64,000 bases of DNA. It comes from Sinonovacula constricta. Lineage: Eukaryota; Mollusca; Bivalvia; Cardiida; Solecurtidae. Below the pieces are notes generated by a model. The model was not told the origin of the DNA and did not search any database. It worked only from the letters and a program-made list of their open reading frames with translations. The DNA lies in NCBI GenBank assembly GCA_007844125.1, contig CM017564.1:28727158-28791157 (forward strand), read 5' to 3'. A program made the position numbers and the translations under genes. Below, piece by piece: positions 40,931 to 53,043 of this stretch; the stretch's first letter is position 1; every line of letters starts with the position of its first letter.

Positions 40931-42972
40931 GGACTTATTGTGAGGTGTTGTAACTTAAAATATATAAATATTACGCAAAACGGATATTTTGCGAATTACT
41001 TCTTTTCTGTAAGAAAAACAAAAAAACATCATATTATCGTCAATACCGCTAGAAATCTTATGAAAGGCTTTCATAAGACTCGCTAAATAAATTTGCTGAA
41101 GCAAAATATAGTGTGGAAAATATAATAACCAAATTAAAAATTATAAGTTTAGACTAGTTTCAGAGGTTCGTGCATTTAAGTTTTAGGATTTATCACTAAA
41201 GCAATTCCATAACATTAAAGTTCGCCATTTCGAATGGAAACATTCATAGGTCGATAATGCGTAGGAACTGTTATTGAACAATAACCATTGTTTATTACGT
41301 AATACTTGCAGATGTAAACTACGTTTATTTAAACCAATTTATCAGGGGATGCGTTTTATGTCGTGGATTTTTTTCTCGAGAAATCGATCTGTGTTTGTCT
41401 TCAGTTTATGGAAACACTGACCTTAGTCAAATTATTACAACAAATTAATAAGTAACCTAGCTGCCTTTACCTTATTTTTATTTCTTTTCTTACGAAAACA
41501 CTTAATGATTTGTTTTTATCGTAGTAATCTAAGGCATATTTACTTAAATAGATAAACCATTGTATTTCATACATAAGAAACTGGGACGGGTATGCAGTTT
41601 TGTGTCGTTTTATCCTGTATAAGAATTAGTCTTGATTAAAACAATGTCGCATTTATGGTACACGTTACTCAACTTGCATGAAAGTGGCAACCGACTGCTT
41701 ACTGCTATCAAATGAAAAAAAAAACACTATGTAAATTTTAATATTTTATTATTTTGTTTTCATAAACAAAATATCAGATACCACCTTTTAGGAACATTAA
41801 AGCTGTTTGATAACAACCATTTGTGTTATTAACGTTTTTATAATTATAGAAAATCGTTATGAAATGATACGACATGACAGTCACGATATCATCTAATAAA
41901 ACGTTTGCTGATCTTAATGTTGTCTCTATATTTAACGATCTGTGAAGCAGACCTATAAAACACCACTTATTCGTCGTTGGATTATTACAATTTTAGAGAA
42001 CAGTCATGTTATATGATCAGGTCCAATGGTTATCATATGTATAGATCTGTCTAATAGTTGTCAAATATATCCGATAGCAAAAGTAAAATACACAAACCTG
42101 AATTAAGTATCTTATACATCTGTTAATTTTCATATTATATAAACAAGGATCTACTAGAAATCAGACTGTTTTAATTACATTAGGTTCTTTCAGATTGTCC
42201 ATTTAAAGATATTGACTCAGTCAATACGCAGTTAAAGAAAGGCTTATGGATAGCGTGTATATTCAACGTGCACGATTTACTTACAGGCCATTGTTATGGT
42301 CGAACATCCTTTTTACCAGTTTTTAATAATATATTTTATGATTTCGCGTGTTTCTAAAACATGCACATGCAATAACGCGCATTTTTACACAATTAAAAAC
42401 TGAATTGCTGAGCTGACCGAGATGAGATAATTACATGTATTCAATGAAGGTCCCTTATCTTGGCATCCATCTTTAAGTGGCAACTTCAATGATTTTCAGA
42501 TTAATTGTATAGGAGCATAAATTTTATGTTCTTATAATTTCTTTATTTGTGGTTTAAAAATTAAAAGCTATACACCATTAGAAAGCTCTTCAAATTCATA
42601 TTTTAAAAGACATTATTTTTAAAATAGATAAATGCACAAAGAATGAATACACAGAAATAAATAAAATCATTGGCTCATCCTTAAACAAAATAAACAGTGT
42701 ATCTTTTGTGGTTGCATTTTAAGTACCTTTTAAACTGTCAAAATATAGTTTTGATATTTAAAATACTACATAAAAACTGTAAATTTTATATAAAATTCAA
42801 TAAAATAGAATCAAAAATAAAAACACATACTACAGCACATATTTCCAGATTTCGGAGCTTCTCTGGATAACTGACTAAATACCGGCAATCATTGAATACA
42901 AATGTGTAAAATGACAGTGACATTAATACAGGGCGTGCTAAAATATTTTTATTGATAAATCCATCAATACAG

Positions 42973-43066
<94 letters not shown>

Positions 43067-43089
43067 TAATAATAATAATAATAATAGTA

Positions 43090-43175
<86 letters not shown>

Positions 43176-43203
43176 AGTAATAATGATGATGATGATGATG
43201 ATG

Positions 43204-43276
<73 letters not shown>

Positions 43277-43290
43277 TAATAATAATTATA
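42973..43290 (+). repeat. Compound microsatellite (AAT)n-(GAT)n-(AAT)n
   Basis: AAT units at 42973-43090, GAT units at 43091-43204 with two small breaks, and AAT units at 43205-43290 form a symmetric sandwich. Open frames on both strands are repeat translations. Confidence 0.95.
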
Positions 43291-43979
43291 ATAGCCTTTA
43301 TTTAGTAAAGACAGTACATTAAGCAATACAAAGCATGTTTGCCGTATCTTATCTAACATGCTGCATTTATAGAAAGGCAATTAGAAAATAAAACACACAC
43401 GCAACTTATTATCCTTCAAAGAATTACAATAAAACTAATTAAAAACACAATGTACAAAATATCAACAATATAAAGAACGATGAATAAATACAATTAATCA
43501 ATAATTAACGGTAGTATCTGAAAAATGACATCTACTAGGGTAGTGTTTAGCTTATCTCCAAGACAAATGTTTCTTTTTATCTTTGATTGAACTTTAATGT
43601 ATATGGGCGGTTCATACGGCTTCCATTATAATCAAACTGTATTATGCGTTACTTGACATACTCATAAGCATGGTCAATTATCTAATGATGGTCAGAATTA
43701 TTGCATAACTATGTGTTTCGAATTGACCAATATGGATTGTACATATATTCCATGCGTTTCACTTTGTATATTTATGTCATATCTCCAGAAATGAAATAAA
43801 AGATTGATTGATTGACAGTTTGCCTATATAAAATACATATAACAATACCGAATCACTGCTTTGGGGAATTTGGGCATACTTTTTGTATAAATGTATAACT
43901 TTAATCTTAATAAATACGATTTTGAACACTAACTGAATTGTTGGACAGAACTAATCGCGAAAAAAAGAATCACTGTGTA
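43291..43979. other. Intronic non-coding stretch
   Basis: AT-rich; nothing recognised. Confidence 0.4.
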
Positions 43980-44313
43980 TTCATTGAAACTATATAAAAA
44001 GCTCGATAGTGGTCTCTGTTGAAAATAGATATCGACGTCACAGCGGATAACCCGAATGTCTATATAACGTGATCTCAAAAGTAAGTGGTCACGAATTTTA
44101 AAAGTTTAAAAATAGCTATCTCTGCAGTGTGGCTCGGTTGGGAAATACCTTTTTTCAAAGATAGGTGCTGATTTATGATCGACTGTTCATACAGATCTAG
44201 GACATCAATGAACTAAAATTTGCAGGAAATTTTCAGATAATAATAACATATTTGGTTATTTGAGAATTTAATAAATAAATTTTGGTCCAAACTATCGGAT
44301 ACCCCCCTTTAAG
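43980..44313 (-). mobile_element. MITE family M1, copy 4 (5' part)
   Basis: On the minus strand the element begins with TAAAGGGGGGTATCCGATAG near 44313. It contains the CCAACCGAGCCACACTGCAG block, a TGACGTCGATATC segment and a damaged E-box (GTGACCACTTA). The distal inverted repeat is missing. Confidence 0.75.
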
Positions 44314-45346
44314 ATACTGTTACGGAGTGAAACCAATACAGTTACCTTATTGCATGTTCATATTGCCATCCGCTACCTATTATATGACATGAAGCATCAA
44401 CACTGTACATGATTAAAAACTATGATTTAGTCTTAACAGCAGATTTAACATGTAAATGAAATATATTTATCATTAAAAGTAAATAATAAAAAACGCGAAA
44501 CTTCGTTCAGTCGTACTGATTGGATTCATTGACTTTTATTAGTAACTAATATAGTTTTATTTCTTTTAAAAAAAAAATACGAAGGTATGTGCTCAAGTGG
44601 TACTAGCAGCTGGTAAGAGCTATACTGTATTAAAATCCTCTTAATAAAAAATAAAATAAATAAAAAAAAATAAAAAAAAAACAATAAATAAAAAGATGTA
44701 GGTTTTACAGAGGAAATATTATAATTGACATGTTAAGATATTTCAAAACTCATTGGTGTGAATCAAAGAATTATGGCGTTTATATAAAACCCGACGTCAG
44801 ACACAAAGGCTTTCTAGATTTTTTACAGCCCAATAGAGCGTACAAAACTATTTCTTTCATTTAACATAACTTCAGCAGTCAATGTCAGGTTGTTGTTGTT
44901 TTTGACATCTGTTATATAATGTTAGTCTTGTTAGATACAAATAATCTACGATTGTTCAAAGCAAACACAAGCGAAATGCAATAAACTATGCCCTTTTTTA
45001 AGAAAGTTACCGTTGAAGAGTATCGTTATAAAATAGTCCTATATGAAAAAGTGTAGTTTATTTTCGCCGGTATAAACAATATAAAGAGGATTAATTAGAT
45101 GTTTGTATTGACTTCTAACAATATCAGTGGTTACTTGTTGATGAAAATATCACAAAAATGCATATATTTACGGCAAATATATCGATAAAACTAAATATGT
45201 ATTTGTCAACGCATAGACAAAATACTTAAGAGAAAGCAAAAAACAACAACACGCAAAACAACAACAACAACTACAAACAAAAAAGGAACACAACACAAAT
45301 AACTACCAACAAACCAACAAACAACAATAACAAACAAAACACAAAA

Positions 45347-45378
45347 AAGCCCCCCCCCCCCCTCACCCACCCCCACAA
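45347..45378 (-). repeat. C-run on plus, G-run on minus
   Basis: A run of fourteen or so C is followed by CTCACCCACCCCCAC. The minus strand could form a G-quadruplex. Confidence 0.7.
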
Positions 45379-45691
45379 AAAAAACAAACACCTTTTGCTG
45401 TTATTGTTGGTGCTTAAGCAGACTTGCAACGTATTAACTTAGAGAAAGGAAGAATGCAGAACCGCGATTTCAAGCACATATACACGGGGACTTCAGTTAA
45501 GAAGCACGATGCAGACTTTATATTAACTAGGAACAAGATATGGGAACGCACTTTGATCAATACTGTATCACATACGATGTGCGTGCTCTTGAAAAACAAT
45601 AACAAATAATAATAATAAATTAATGTAATATAATGACACAATTTATGGTCCAACGTCTATTGCATTATTGACATGAAGAAATAAAAATAAA

Positions 45692-45750
<59 letters not shown>

Positions 45751-45775
45751 AATGATGATGATAAGGAGGAGGATA

Positions 45776-45829
<54 letters not shown>

Positions 45830-45870
45830 ATGATGATGATGATAATGATGATGATGATGATGATTGTGAT
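45692..45870 (+). repeat. (GAT)n microsatellite with a GGA interruption
   Basis: Two GAT blocks are separated by AAGGAGGAGGATAATG at about 45762-45778. Frames of poly-Met, poly-Ile or poly-His are repeat translations. Confidence 0.95.
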
Positions 45871-46319
45871 GATGATCATCATAATGCAAAGTGTTACAAA
45901 AATTGTAAAATTATAGATCACATGTGCATTGATTAGACTTTTCGAGACTTATTACACTTACAATATTCATTTATGATTTATGTTTTCCTAAAAAGTACAG
46001 ATAATATGTTTCAACAAGTTATCTGCACCATTTTGAAATTTTGGGAATTACAACGAATTTAGAAAGCATCGCATCATTAAATTACCTTAAACTGCATTAC
46101 CTCGCTCAGATCGTTGGAAAACGAGACGGGGTTTTTTTCTGTTGTTAATCGCTATGCGTACCAACTGAACACTTTTAATTATTCAACAATTCAACGGTAT
46201 GTGATTTCGCTGTGGAAAAACTGCAGTCGTAAAATGGTTTGTGGCTGCAATGAACATGATGAGGCAAAGTCTTACATGCTAAGTGGCTGTTTTGAACCAT
46301 GCGATGTCATGCTGTCAAA

Positions 46320-46920
46320 AATAAATCTGATATACATGTATACAGATGTAATGATTTCAATAGAAAGTCTGTCATATACAGATGTCATGTTTTCAATAGT
46401 AAGTTTGACATATACAGATGTCATGTTTTCAATAGTAAGTCTGACACATACAGATATCATGTTTTCAATAGTAAGTATGACATATACAGATGTCATGTTT
46501 TCAATAGTAAGTATGACATATACAGATGTCATGTTTTCAATAGTAAGTTTGACATATACAGATATCATGTTTTCAATAGTAAGTATGACATATACAGATG
46601 TCATGTTTTCAATAGTAAGTTTGACATATACAGATGTCATGTTTTCAATAGTAAGTCTGACATATGCAAACGTCATGTTTTCAATAGTAAGACTGACATA
46701 TGCAGATGTCAGGTTTTCAATAGTAAGTCTGACACATACAGATGTCATGTTTTCAATAGTAAGTCTGACACATACAGATGTCATGTTTTCAATAGTAAGT
46801 TTGACATATACATATGTCATGTTTTCAATAGTAAGTCTGACATATACAGATGTCATTTTTTAATAGTAAATCTGACATGCAGATGTCAGGTTTTCAATAG
46901 TAAATCTGACATATACAGAG
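46320..46920 (+). repeat. 36-bp minisatellite, about 16 copies
   Basis: The unit contains GACATATACAGATGTCATGT plus TTTCAATAGTAAGTCT (36 bp). It is stop-free in at least two plus frames and one minus frame, giving 12-residue repeats. The last units are truncated. The upstream part of the plus frame (46114-46320) has no family resemblance, so I do not call a gene. Confidence 0.93.
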
Positions 46921-47159
46921 AGAGAAACCCAGATATTAATACATATACATAACGTACATATACACGTAAATTAAACATAGACACACAAGAAAAGAAAGAA
47001 AAAGAAAGTTATTGTTATTTAAGTTTTTATTTTTTATCACAGAAAAGCAAATACATACGTTTAAATACCATCTATGGCCAGAACCATATTTAATATTTAA
47101 TTTAATTTCTTTTATTCAAAGAAACGTTACAAATATGTATAAGGATGACATTTACAACT

Positions 47160-47272
47160 GTACAACATCATTAATATAATTAATTATAACATAATTAATA
47201 TAATTAATTATAACATAATCAATATAATTGATTATAAGTTTATAACATAATTAATATAATTAATTACAAGAA
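47160..47272. repeat. AT-only imperfect tandem and palindromic repeat
   Basis: TAATATAATTAATTATAACA recurs about four times with a variant TGATTATAAG. The units are themselves near-palindromic. Confidence 0.8.
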
Positions 47273-48150
47273 CTAATAAACAAAATAAATTTAAACTTCC
47301 TTTTTTATGTATTGAGACGTTTTTTTCGATCTTGAAGTTGTATGTTTTCATAAGACACTAACTAAAAGGAAGCGAAGGAGAAAAAGACACAACAAATGTC
47401 AAGTTATTTTTTTATCACATAAGCTTTATACCCTCCCAGGAGACGTTTTATCTTAACTTTCTTTTTCAGTTAAATTTACATTCATTTCTACATTCATTTA
47501 CATTCATTTACCGGGGAAAAGAAATGGTTGTGTGTGTTGTGCATGCCGTAAAGATGTATTCTAATTCTTGGCATTCATTTTTTTCCATAAACGCTAGATG
47601 CTAAAATTTAATAAAAGATTTAAAGACCGTTATCTTTTTTCTACTCTGAGATTAATCATTTACAAGACACCTCGACAATGCAGCCATGACAATCACGACA
47701 TAGTTTGTATTCAGATAACAAATGACTTCAAGGCGAAGAATTGTCCCTTTAAAAGACAAGCCCGAGTAGATTTTAATATATCTGGTGTTATGTATTTCAC
47801 AAGGCTGATTTATCAGCCAAATATACTAATCTATCGTGTATAATTTATACCTATATTTGGGATTTTTATGAGATTTTAATGGAGCTCTGTCATGTATATG
47901 GTCCAGTGATTTGTAAGTATACTGGCGATAATCCGTGAAAATAACGTACAATATATCGACGTACAGATACAATGCCTATCCGAGAACATAATGTATCTAA
48001 ACTTCATAGAATGGTACATACGTTAGGATTACATGTAATAAAACGACACATGGTCAAGTATTGTCTACTACAACAATGAGCATTTCATTTCATCAGAAGA
48101 TTAAAACCACAAAATGCTTTTCCCACAAGCTAACAATTATATGCATAAAT

Positions 48151-48327
48151 ATATTCACCAAGGGCGGATCCAGAAAGTTTTGGTGGGGTGGGGTGGGGGG
48201 CTGGGTGCTTGGGTAGGGGTTTGGGTGGGTATGAATCAAGAGCAATTAAACTTTATCGCAGTAAATACTTGGTTGGTGAGGGGGGGGGGGAAACATCCCC
48301 ACCCCTGGATCCGTCCCTGATATGTAC
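48151..48327. mobile_element. hAT-like MITE with G-rich interior
   Basis: The left end CAAGGGCGGATCCAG (48159-48173) and right end CTGGATCCGTCCCTG (48305-48319) are inverted repeats with two mismatches. Flanking 8-mers ATATTCAC and ATATGTAC match at 6 of 8 positions, compatible with an aged 8-bp hAT target duplication. CAGGG-type ends are also usual for hAT elements. The interior plus strand has many runs of three to six G. Confidence 0.7.
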
Positions 48328-48758
48328 ACTATCTCTGTACACCGTACATAATTATTGACCATGATCATTCTACTTGGATTATATTCAGAGAAATAAAACA
48401 GATAAGTAATTCGTGTTCACACATTTGCTTTTAAATTACAAGCGACATTTTCCATTAAATGTACCACTGGTTTTACCAAAGCTTAACACCAATTGTTTAT
48501 GTGTTAGACATTTGGAGTTTTCACAGAGCCCTTAATATAACGATAGTTTTAAAACAAACATAATTTCCGGTTTAATTCATTTAAAAGGGTAAAAGGAAAA
48601 ACTCCTTTCTTTTGAGGTAGCTTTGCTTCTGTCATTGGCGTTATAATAAAAAGTAATATCTGTATGAAAGTAAATATATTAATGAATTAAAATATAACAT
48701 CCCTTTGTACAACGCACAAAGCAGAAGTCAAAATGACACGCAAAGCAACACTTTTTAA

Positions 48759-49034
48759 CCCGCTATTCCCAAGTGGTAAAGCGTCGGCTTGCGGATCGGG
48801 AGGTCGCGGGTTCAAACCCCGGCCGGGTCAAACCAAAGACTTTAAAGTTGGTAGAAGTGGCTTCCTTCCTAACGCTCAGGGCTAAGGGGCCAGCATAACG
48901 CCTAACTCGTCGGTGTCAGTTTAATGGACCGGCCGGGCTCAGTCCCTGGACACCTCATAAGTGCCCCTGTGCTTTAATGAGAGAAATGTCGCTGTACAGT
49001 ATCGACAAAAATGCGGGGGATTCCCAATCCCAAT
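48759..49034 (+). mobile_element. SINE family A, full copy
   Basis: The head CCCAAGTGGTAAAGCGTCGG holds an A box and GCGGGTTCAAACCCCGGCCG a perfect B box. The body CTTCCTAACGCTCAGGGCTA and CACCTCATAAGTGCCCCTGT matches the copy at 23880. It ends near CCCAATCCCAATC without a poly-A tail. Confidence 0.9.
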
Positions 49035-50375
49035 CACACTTTTAACGCCACACTCTGCCAGGTCAGCGCCCTCGAAAACAAATCACGCCCTAGTAAACTA
49101 TCCACAGTAACCGACCCATGACCTTAATGTCAGCGTGATCAGCTTAACTGCAGGTAAATCACATCATGATACAACATAATTTGTGGGGCTGAACCATTAT
49201 CCTCGCTTGAGAAAAAAACAGTCCCCCGCCTCAAAGTAAATATATTAATGTTCTCATTAACAAGTATTAGCGTGTACTTGGGTTGTTCAAAGTGTTCGTA
49301 GCTTTTTATTGGGTCGCCGAGAAATTTCGAAATGATTATGGGGTGATGTCACAGCTTTGAGTAGCAATATTATTTGTTAACGGTTATGTTTATGCTATTC
49401 CAGCAGCAAAATGACCATGTTTTTATATATCTATTATGGTGTTTGGTTTCTTTTGTTTCTAAAAAACAACAACCACTTAAGCTAAAACAATAAACTTAAG
49501 AACTGTGACAAAAATCGCAATTAAAACATTACTCATCATGTCAATTGTTGATTCTTATTTTTATATTACATGACTGCACTAATTCGTATGAAAGGGCAGA
49601 CTGCACTAATTATTACAGACGTATACAGAATCATTTTAATAGATGTGTAAAATTCAAGTTTTGTCAGGATTAAAACTGTTTTGTTGTACTTTTATGTTTA
49701 TTATGTGTATAGCGCATGCGCTCTGAATACGGAAATGGTCTGACAACTCGCGATTGATATACATGCTCATTCCCACGCATTCCAACGCTCTATGGGATCA
49801 AGCATCATATTGTGATTTGTCTAATGCATTCTCGAGTCATCGTCATCATCGTCATTGTCGTCGTTATGAAAGTGATTAATTTTGTGACCATAATATTAAT
49901 AATGATCAATCTGATAATGAGTTTGTTGCTTATGCCCGGTGCACTTATTTTAAATATGTGGTCTTCTTTTTTAATGACTATGGCAATATCGTCTCAGGCA
50001 AGCATAGATATTTTATTCATGACAAATGTAAACATTCATCATTATGATCCCATAATGCTCATCAAGTCATTTTATTCTGCATAGTCTTTTTAGCGAGCTT
50101 ATTGCATAGATCAACTACTATTTGCGTGGAATGTATTAAAGGGCGTATCTGAGAGTTTGTCCATACCTAATACATGTAACAACATCTTGCCCTTGTTTCC
50201 GGAACATTTAGGCAATATTTCTGCATAAACGCATACTTAAGTCTAAGTATGGTCGATTTTAAACGCTACCGATATTGTTAGACAGTACACATTGCAAAAT
50301 AAAGGCTCTAAATGTGCATTATTTCAAATTTAAAAATAAATTCGATAGCGACGTCTGAGCTGACTACCCAGATAT
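49035..50375. other. Intronic non-coding stretch
   Basis: No supported features. A hydrophobic frame at 49812-50084 lacks an ATG at its start and is driven by ATC/GTC-rich sequence. Confidence 0.4.
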
Positions 50376-50408
50376 AACCACTCGGAACTCCTCGGGTAAT
50401 TCCGTCCT

Positions 50409-50711
50409 CTACGTAATCACCCCGGAAATAATGCGGTCGCCGCCATATTGACGAACTACTTCCAAAATGGCAATCGTACCTACTCGGCAATCTCCGGCAA
50501 GCTTCGATATAGACATCACCGAAGCGTGATCTGAGTGCATGCAGGGTAATAACTGGTATATTACACTTTTACCAAATCCTGTTGGTAATATACATACAAC
50601 ATCAACTAAGTTAGAAATATTCTTCAACGAAGCAATCTGCTCTTCTTTCAAGGAGTATTGAATCTCCATTATATCTAAAGCGTACTGCATGCACTTTGAA
50701 AAGTCAGCCAT
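50409..50711 (-). pseudogene. RecQ-like helicase 5' fragment carried by a repeat element
   Basis: The minus-strand frame starts at an ATG (50711) in a good context (A at -3, G at +4). About 20 residues in, it reads LKEEQIASLKNI and then ILPTGFGKSVIYQLLP, the Q-motif region and Walker A (motif I) of RecQ-type superfamily 2 DNA helicases. After LLPCM (residue 57 or so) the resemblance stops, and the remaining codons run into the inverted repeat of the surrounding element. DEAD box, motifs III-VI and the C-terminal lobe are all absent, so it cannot be an active helicase. It lies in intron 1, antisense to the claudin-like gene. Helicase assignment is strong for the motif I segment; how the fragment was captured is inference. 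Confidence 0.7.
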
Positions 50712-50835
50712 CTTTGTTTACATAATGCAATGAGAAGTTATTTGCCGGGGCAAATCACCAACTAGTGTATTCATACAATTACATACGAGGCATTATCTCC
50801 GAAGCTTGCCGGAGATCGCCGAGTAGGTACGATTG
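50471..50835. mobile_element. Foldback element carrying the helicase fragment
   Basis: The arms 50471-50506 and 50800-50835 are inverted repeats of 36 bp with one mismatch, starting CAATCGTACCTACTCGGCAA. The helicase fragment lies between them. To the left, 50379-50425 carries a family M2 end (CGGAACTCCTCGGGTAATTC), so the structure may be nested in, or derived from, M2. No target duplication was found. Confidence 0.7.
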
Positions 50836-50837
50836 AG

Positions 50838-51083
50838 ATATAACGTGAGCTATAATGTTAGTTGTCACGTGGCTTTCTTAGTTTAAAAATAGCTATCTCT
50901 GCGGCGTGGCTCAGATGGAAAATACCTTTTTGCAATGACAAGTGCGGATTTGTGCTTCACTGTTCACACAGGTCTAGGGCATCAATGAACAGCATTTTTC
51001 AGAACCTTTTCAGTAAACAATGACTTATTTGGATATTTGAGAAAAAATCTTTGGTCCAAACTGTCGGATACCACCTTCAAGGT
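50838..51083 (-). mobile_element. MITE family M1, copy 5 (partial)
   Basis: On the minus strand it starts GAAGGTGGTATCCGACAGTT near 51083 and contains CATCTGAGCCACGCCGCAGA and GCCACGTGACAACTA. It stops at the foldback element next to it. Confidence 0.8.
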
Positions 51084-51258
51084 ATCAAATGTAAACAATA
51101 TTTTGGATCCAAATCTGACCAAAAAGTCAGCCAATGTGGCCTGACCCCCAAAGTGCGTTGGATACCGAAGTGCTTCCACAGATCGTGCCACAGCCATCCC
51201 CACAGTAGTCTCAGTCAGAGTATGGACGAAAATCTTTGTGTATCGTCTTACCGCTAAT

Positions 51259-51669
51259 CTGCGGTGGCAATCGGAACTCCTCGGGTAATTCCGTCCTCGA
51301 GACAATCATCCCTCGGATGTATCTGGTGCAATAATACTTACAGAAATCACGATCGTTTTGCTCGCCGGAAGTCGGAAGAATATGCTTAAAATGTAGTTCG
51401 CACAAAACGCAAACGATGGCGTCGTTTGACAGTTGTGTGTTTGCTACGCTGCGTAAATTAAACTTAGATGATTTAAATTTGAAGTAGCCACAATTTGAAA
51501 TTTTACTTGCATCATACTTTAGTGAGCTGTCATCCGAGCTGTCATCTTTGTTTTGACGTCTGTCTCAAAAGAAGTTCCATTTAGAGAAATGGCCGAGGTG
51601 ATCCGACTACCTACATACATCCGAGAGATGATTCGTGAATTATCCGAGGTGTTCCGATTGCTGCGGTGG
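51259..51669. mobile_element. MITE family M2, copy 2, with 9-bp TSD
   Basis: The element is 51268-51660 (393 bp). Direct repeats CTGCGGTGG at 51259-51267 and 51661-51669 are identical 9-mers. The ends CAATCGGAACTCCTCGGGTA and TATCCGAGGTGTTCCGATTG are imperfect inverted repeats extending to about 50 bp. The 9-bp duplication suggests a Mutator-like transposase in trans. Confidence 0.88.
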
Positions 51670-51930
51670 TTGTACCTGGCTATTTGTCCAGACTACAACG
51701 GTCGCATTCAGACCATTAATTGAGATATCTGTATCATATACGTATTATAGCAAAAACATAATTCAAATGTCATTCAAAATATAAACAATATGTTAACGCG
51801 ATTCCGATTAACTTATTCATTAGATCAATGCATTAAGAGAGAGATTTCTTCAGTCGAAACGCTTACTGGTCGCACATTTTCTCCACGTTTTAATTGATAT
51901 TTTATATACTTATTACGTTCTTTTCTCCAG

Positions 51931-52086
51931 TCGACGTTGTAGCCATCATCGTGCTTGTCGTCGTGGCGCTGGTGTTTGCTTCCATCGCTATGCTGGTCCT
52001 GGACATGTTGAGCTGCAAGAGTCGCTACAACAACACCAACACCCGTATACTGTTGATGGCCGTCACACTACTTTTCCTCATATCAT
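51931..52086 (+). CDS. Claudin/PMP22-superfamily membrane protein, exon 2
   Basis: Exon 2 supplies the last two bases of codon 73 and residues 74-124, then one base of codon 125. It is bounded by TTTTCTCCAG and T|GTAAGT. Residues 75-98 form the second membrane span. The short cytoplasmic loop LSCKSRYNNTNTR follows, and the third span begins at residue 112. The exon is 156 bp and phase 1 at both ends, so skipping it would keep the reading frame but remove span 2 and part of span 3. Confidence 0.85.
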
Positions 52087-52122
52087 GTAAGTATCATGCA
52101 ATAGTTGTGTATTAGTATCATC

Positions 52123-52313
52123 AGTAGTAGCAAATTAGGAGGATTGACGGAGGTTCCGGAGGTTCCTGTCCCAGATCTGAGTAGGTCACCCTGTAGGTAA
52201 CCCTGAACCTGAGAGGTTCCAGTCCAAAATCCAGGTGAGTAGGTTACCGCGCTCGCGTATGATTCAAGGTCGAGGTCGAATTGTGTGCAATGTAGGTCAC
52301 CGATTGCGCATGC
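52123..52313 (+). repeat. Left terminal inverted repeat, 191 bp
   Basis: It matches the reverse complement of 56946-57136 at every base compared. It contains the internal direct repeat GAGGTTCC (three times) and AGGTCGAGGTCGAATTG near its inner end. Further AGGTCGA/AAGGTCACC words continue to about 52560 as subterminal repeats. Confidence 0.95.
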
Positions 52314-52689
52314 CCATGACTGAATGTCGAGGTCGAGTTGGGGTCTCCAAAAATGTAGGTCATGTCTACACATGATCATAGCTCAAGGTCGATATGGATC
52401 AAGTCAAGGTTAAATTCGAGGTCGAATTGAGACACCCTCTTAATCTAGAACAGTGGTGTTCACCCTTTGTCAAGGTCACCCGCTTCGGTGGGTCTGCTTC
52501 TTTCAGTGTCTGTCAAGGTCACCGTGTAGCGATGTATGTGAACGATCAAGGTTTGTAGTTATATCATAGGTTCAAGGTTACAAAGAAGCAAGTTTCAGAG
52601 GTCATTGTGACCCAATCTCGCGCACTAGCCCAACCCCACAAGGCTGGTGATAGATGGTATTTGATCTCACAGTTAAATTCAGGTTCGTG

Positions 52690-52697
52690 TATAAATA
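52690..52697 (+). promoter_or_regulatory. TATA box for the plus-strand genes of the element
   Basis: TATAAATA lies about 125 bp before the ATG at 52822 and about 460 bp before the ATG at 53154. It is the only clear TATA-like word near these frames. Confidence 0.4.
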
Positions 52698-52821
52698 CTG
52701 CATTTTGTAAGTTAAGTTACATTATACCACAGGCTCAGATCAGATTAACTAGAGAGACTATTTGCCACATAACGGCTTTTAGAACGTATAGTGCTGACCT
52801 ATTTGACAGCATAATCTACCG

Positions 52822-53043
52822 ATGAAAATCATTGCATTGAAGACAGAACATTCTACTGTCGACACTCTCATTTATCCCAAAGGTGCCAATCATAGCATAG
52901 TTTACCACGTGTGTGGGTTCACCAACCCCCTACGCCAGAATTCAGTTTCCCTATCCCCAAGCATCATCCAATCACAGCCTAGGATAGAGTTGAGCGTACC
53001 AGCTTCACCCACTGGATTGTACAACTGTTTATTTAGGTCATAG
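52822..53043 (+). CDS. Hypothetical 73-residue protein of the Polinton-like element
   Basis: An ATG-initiated frame begins about 125 bp after a TATA box. The start context is weak (C at -3). The product shows no recognisable domain, membrane span or signal peptide. It is rich in Ser and Pro in its second half (SLSPSIIQSQ). It may be a chance frame or one exon of a spliced gene. Confidence 0.25.
   Translation: MKIIALKTEHSTVDTLIYPKGANHSIVYHVCGFTNPLRQNSVSLSPSIIQSQPRIELSVPASPTGLYNCLFRS

Larger units (their letters stand above)
40719..51930 (+). other. Intron 1 of the claudin-like gene (11.2 kb)
   Basis: It starts GTAAGTAAAC and ends TTCTTTTCTCCAG. It holds a tRNA-like fragment (40838), microsatellites (42973, 45692), MITE copies (43980, 48159, 50838, 51268), a SINE (48759), a 36-bp minisatellite (46320) and a helicase gene fragment (50409-50711). 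The intervals 41000-42970, 44314-45690 and 46920-48158 show nothing else. Confidence 0.8.

Noticed and set aside
49812..50084. Hydrophobic 90-codon frame
   Set aside because: It begins with GTG, not ATG, and its hydrophobicity comes from ATC/GTC-rich sequence; no splice or family support.
52607..52825. 72-codon frame in the left part of the Polinton-like element
   Set aside because: It starts with GTG and contains no internal Met, so it is not a credible eukaryotic coding start.
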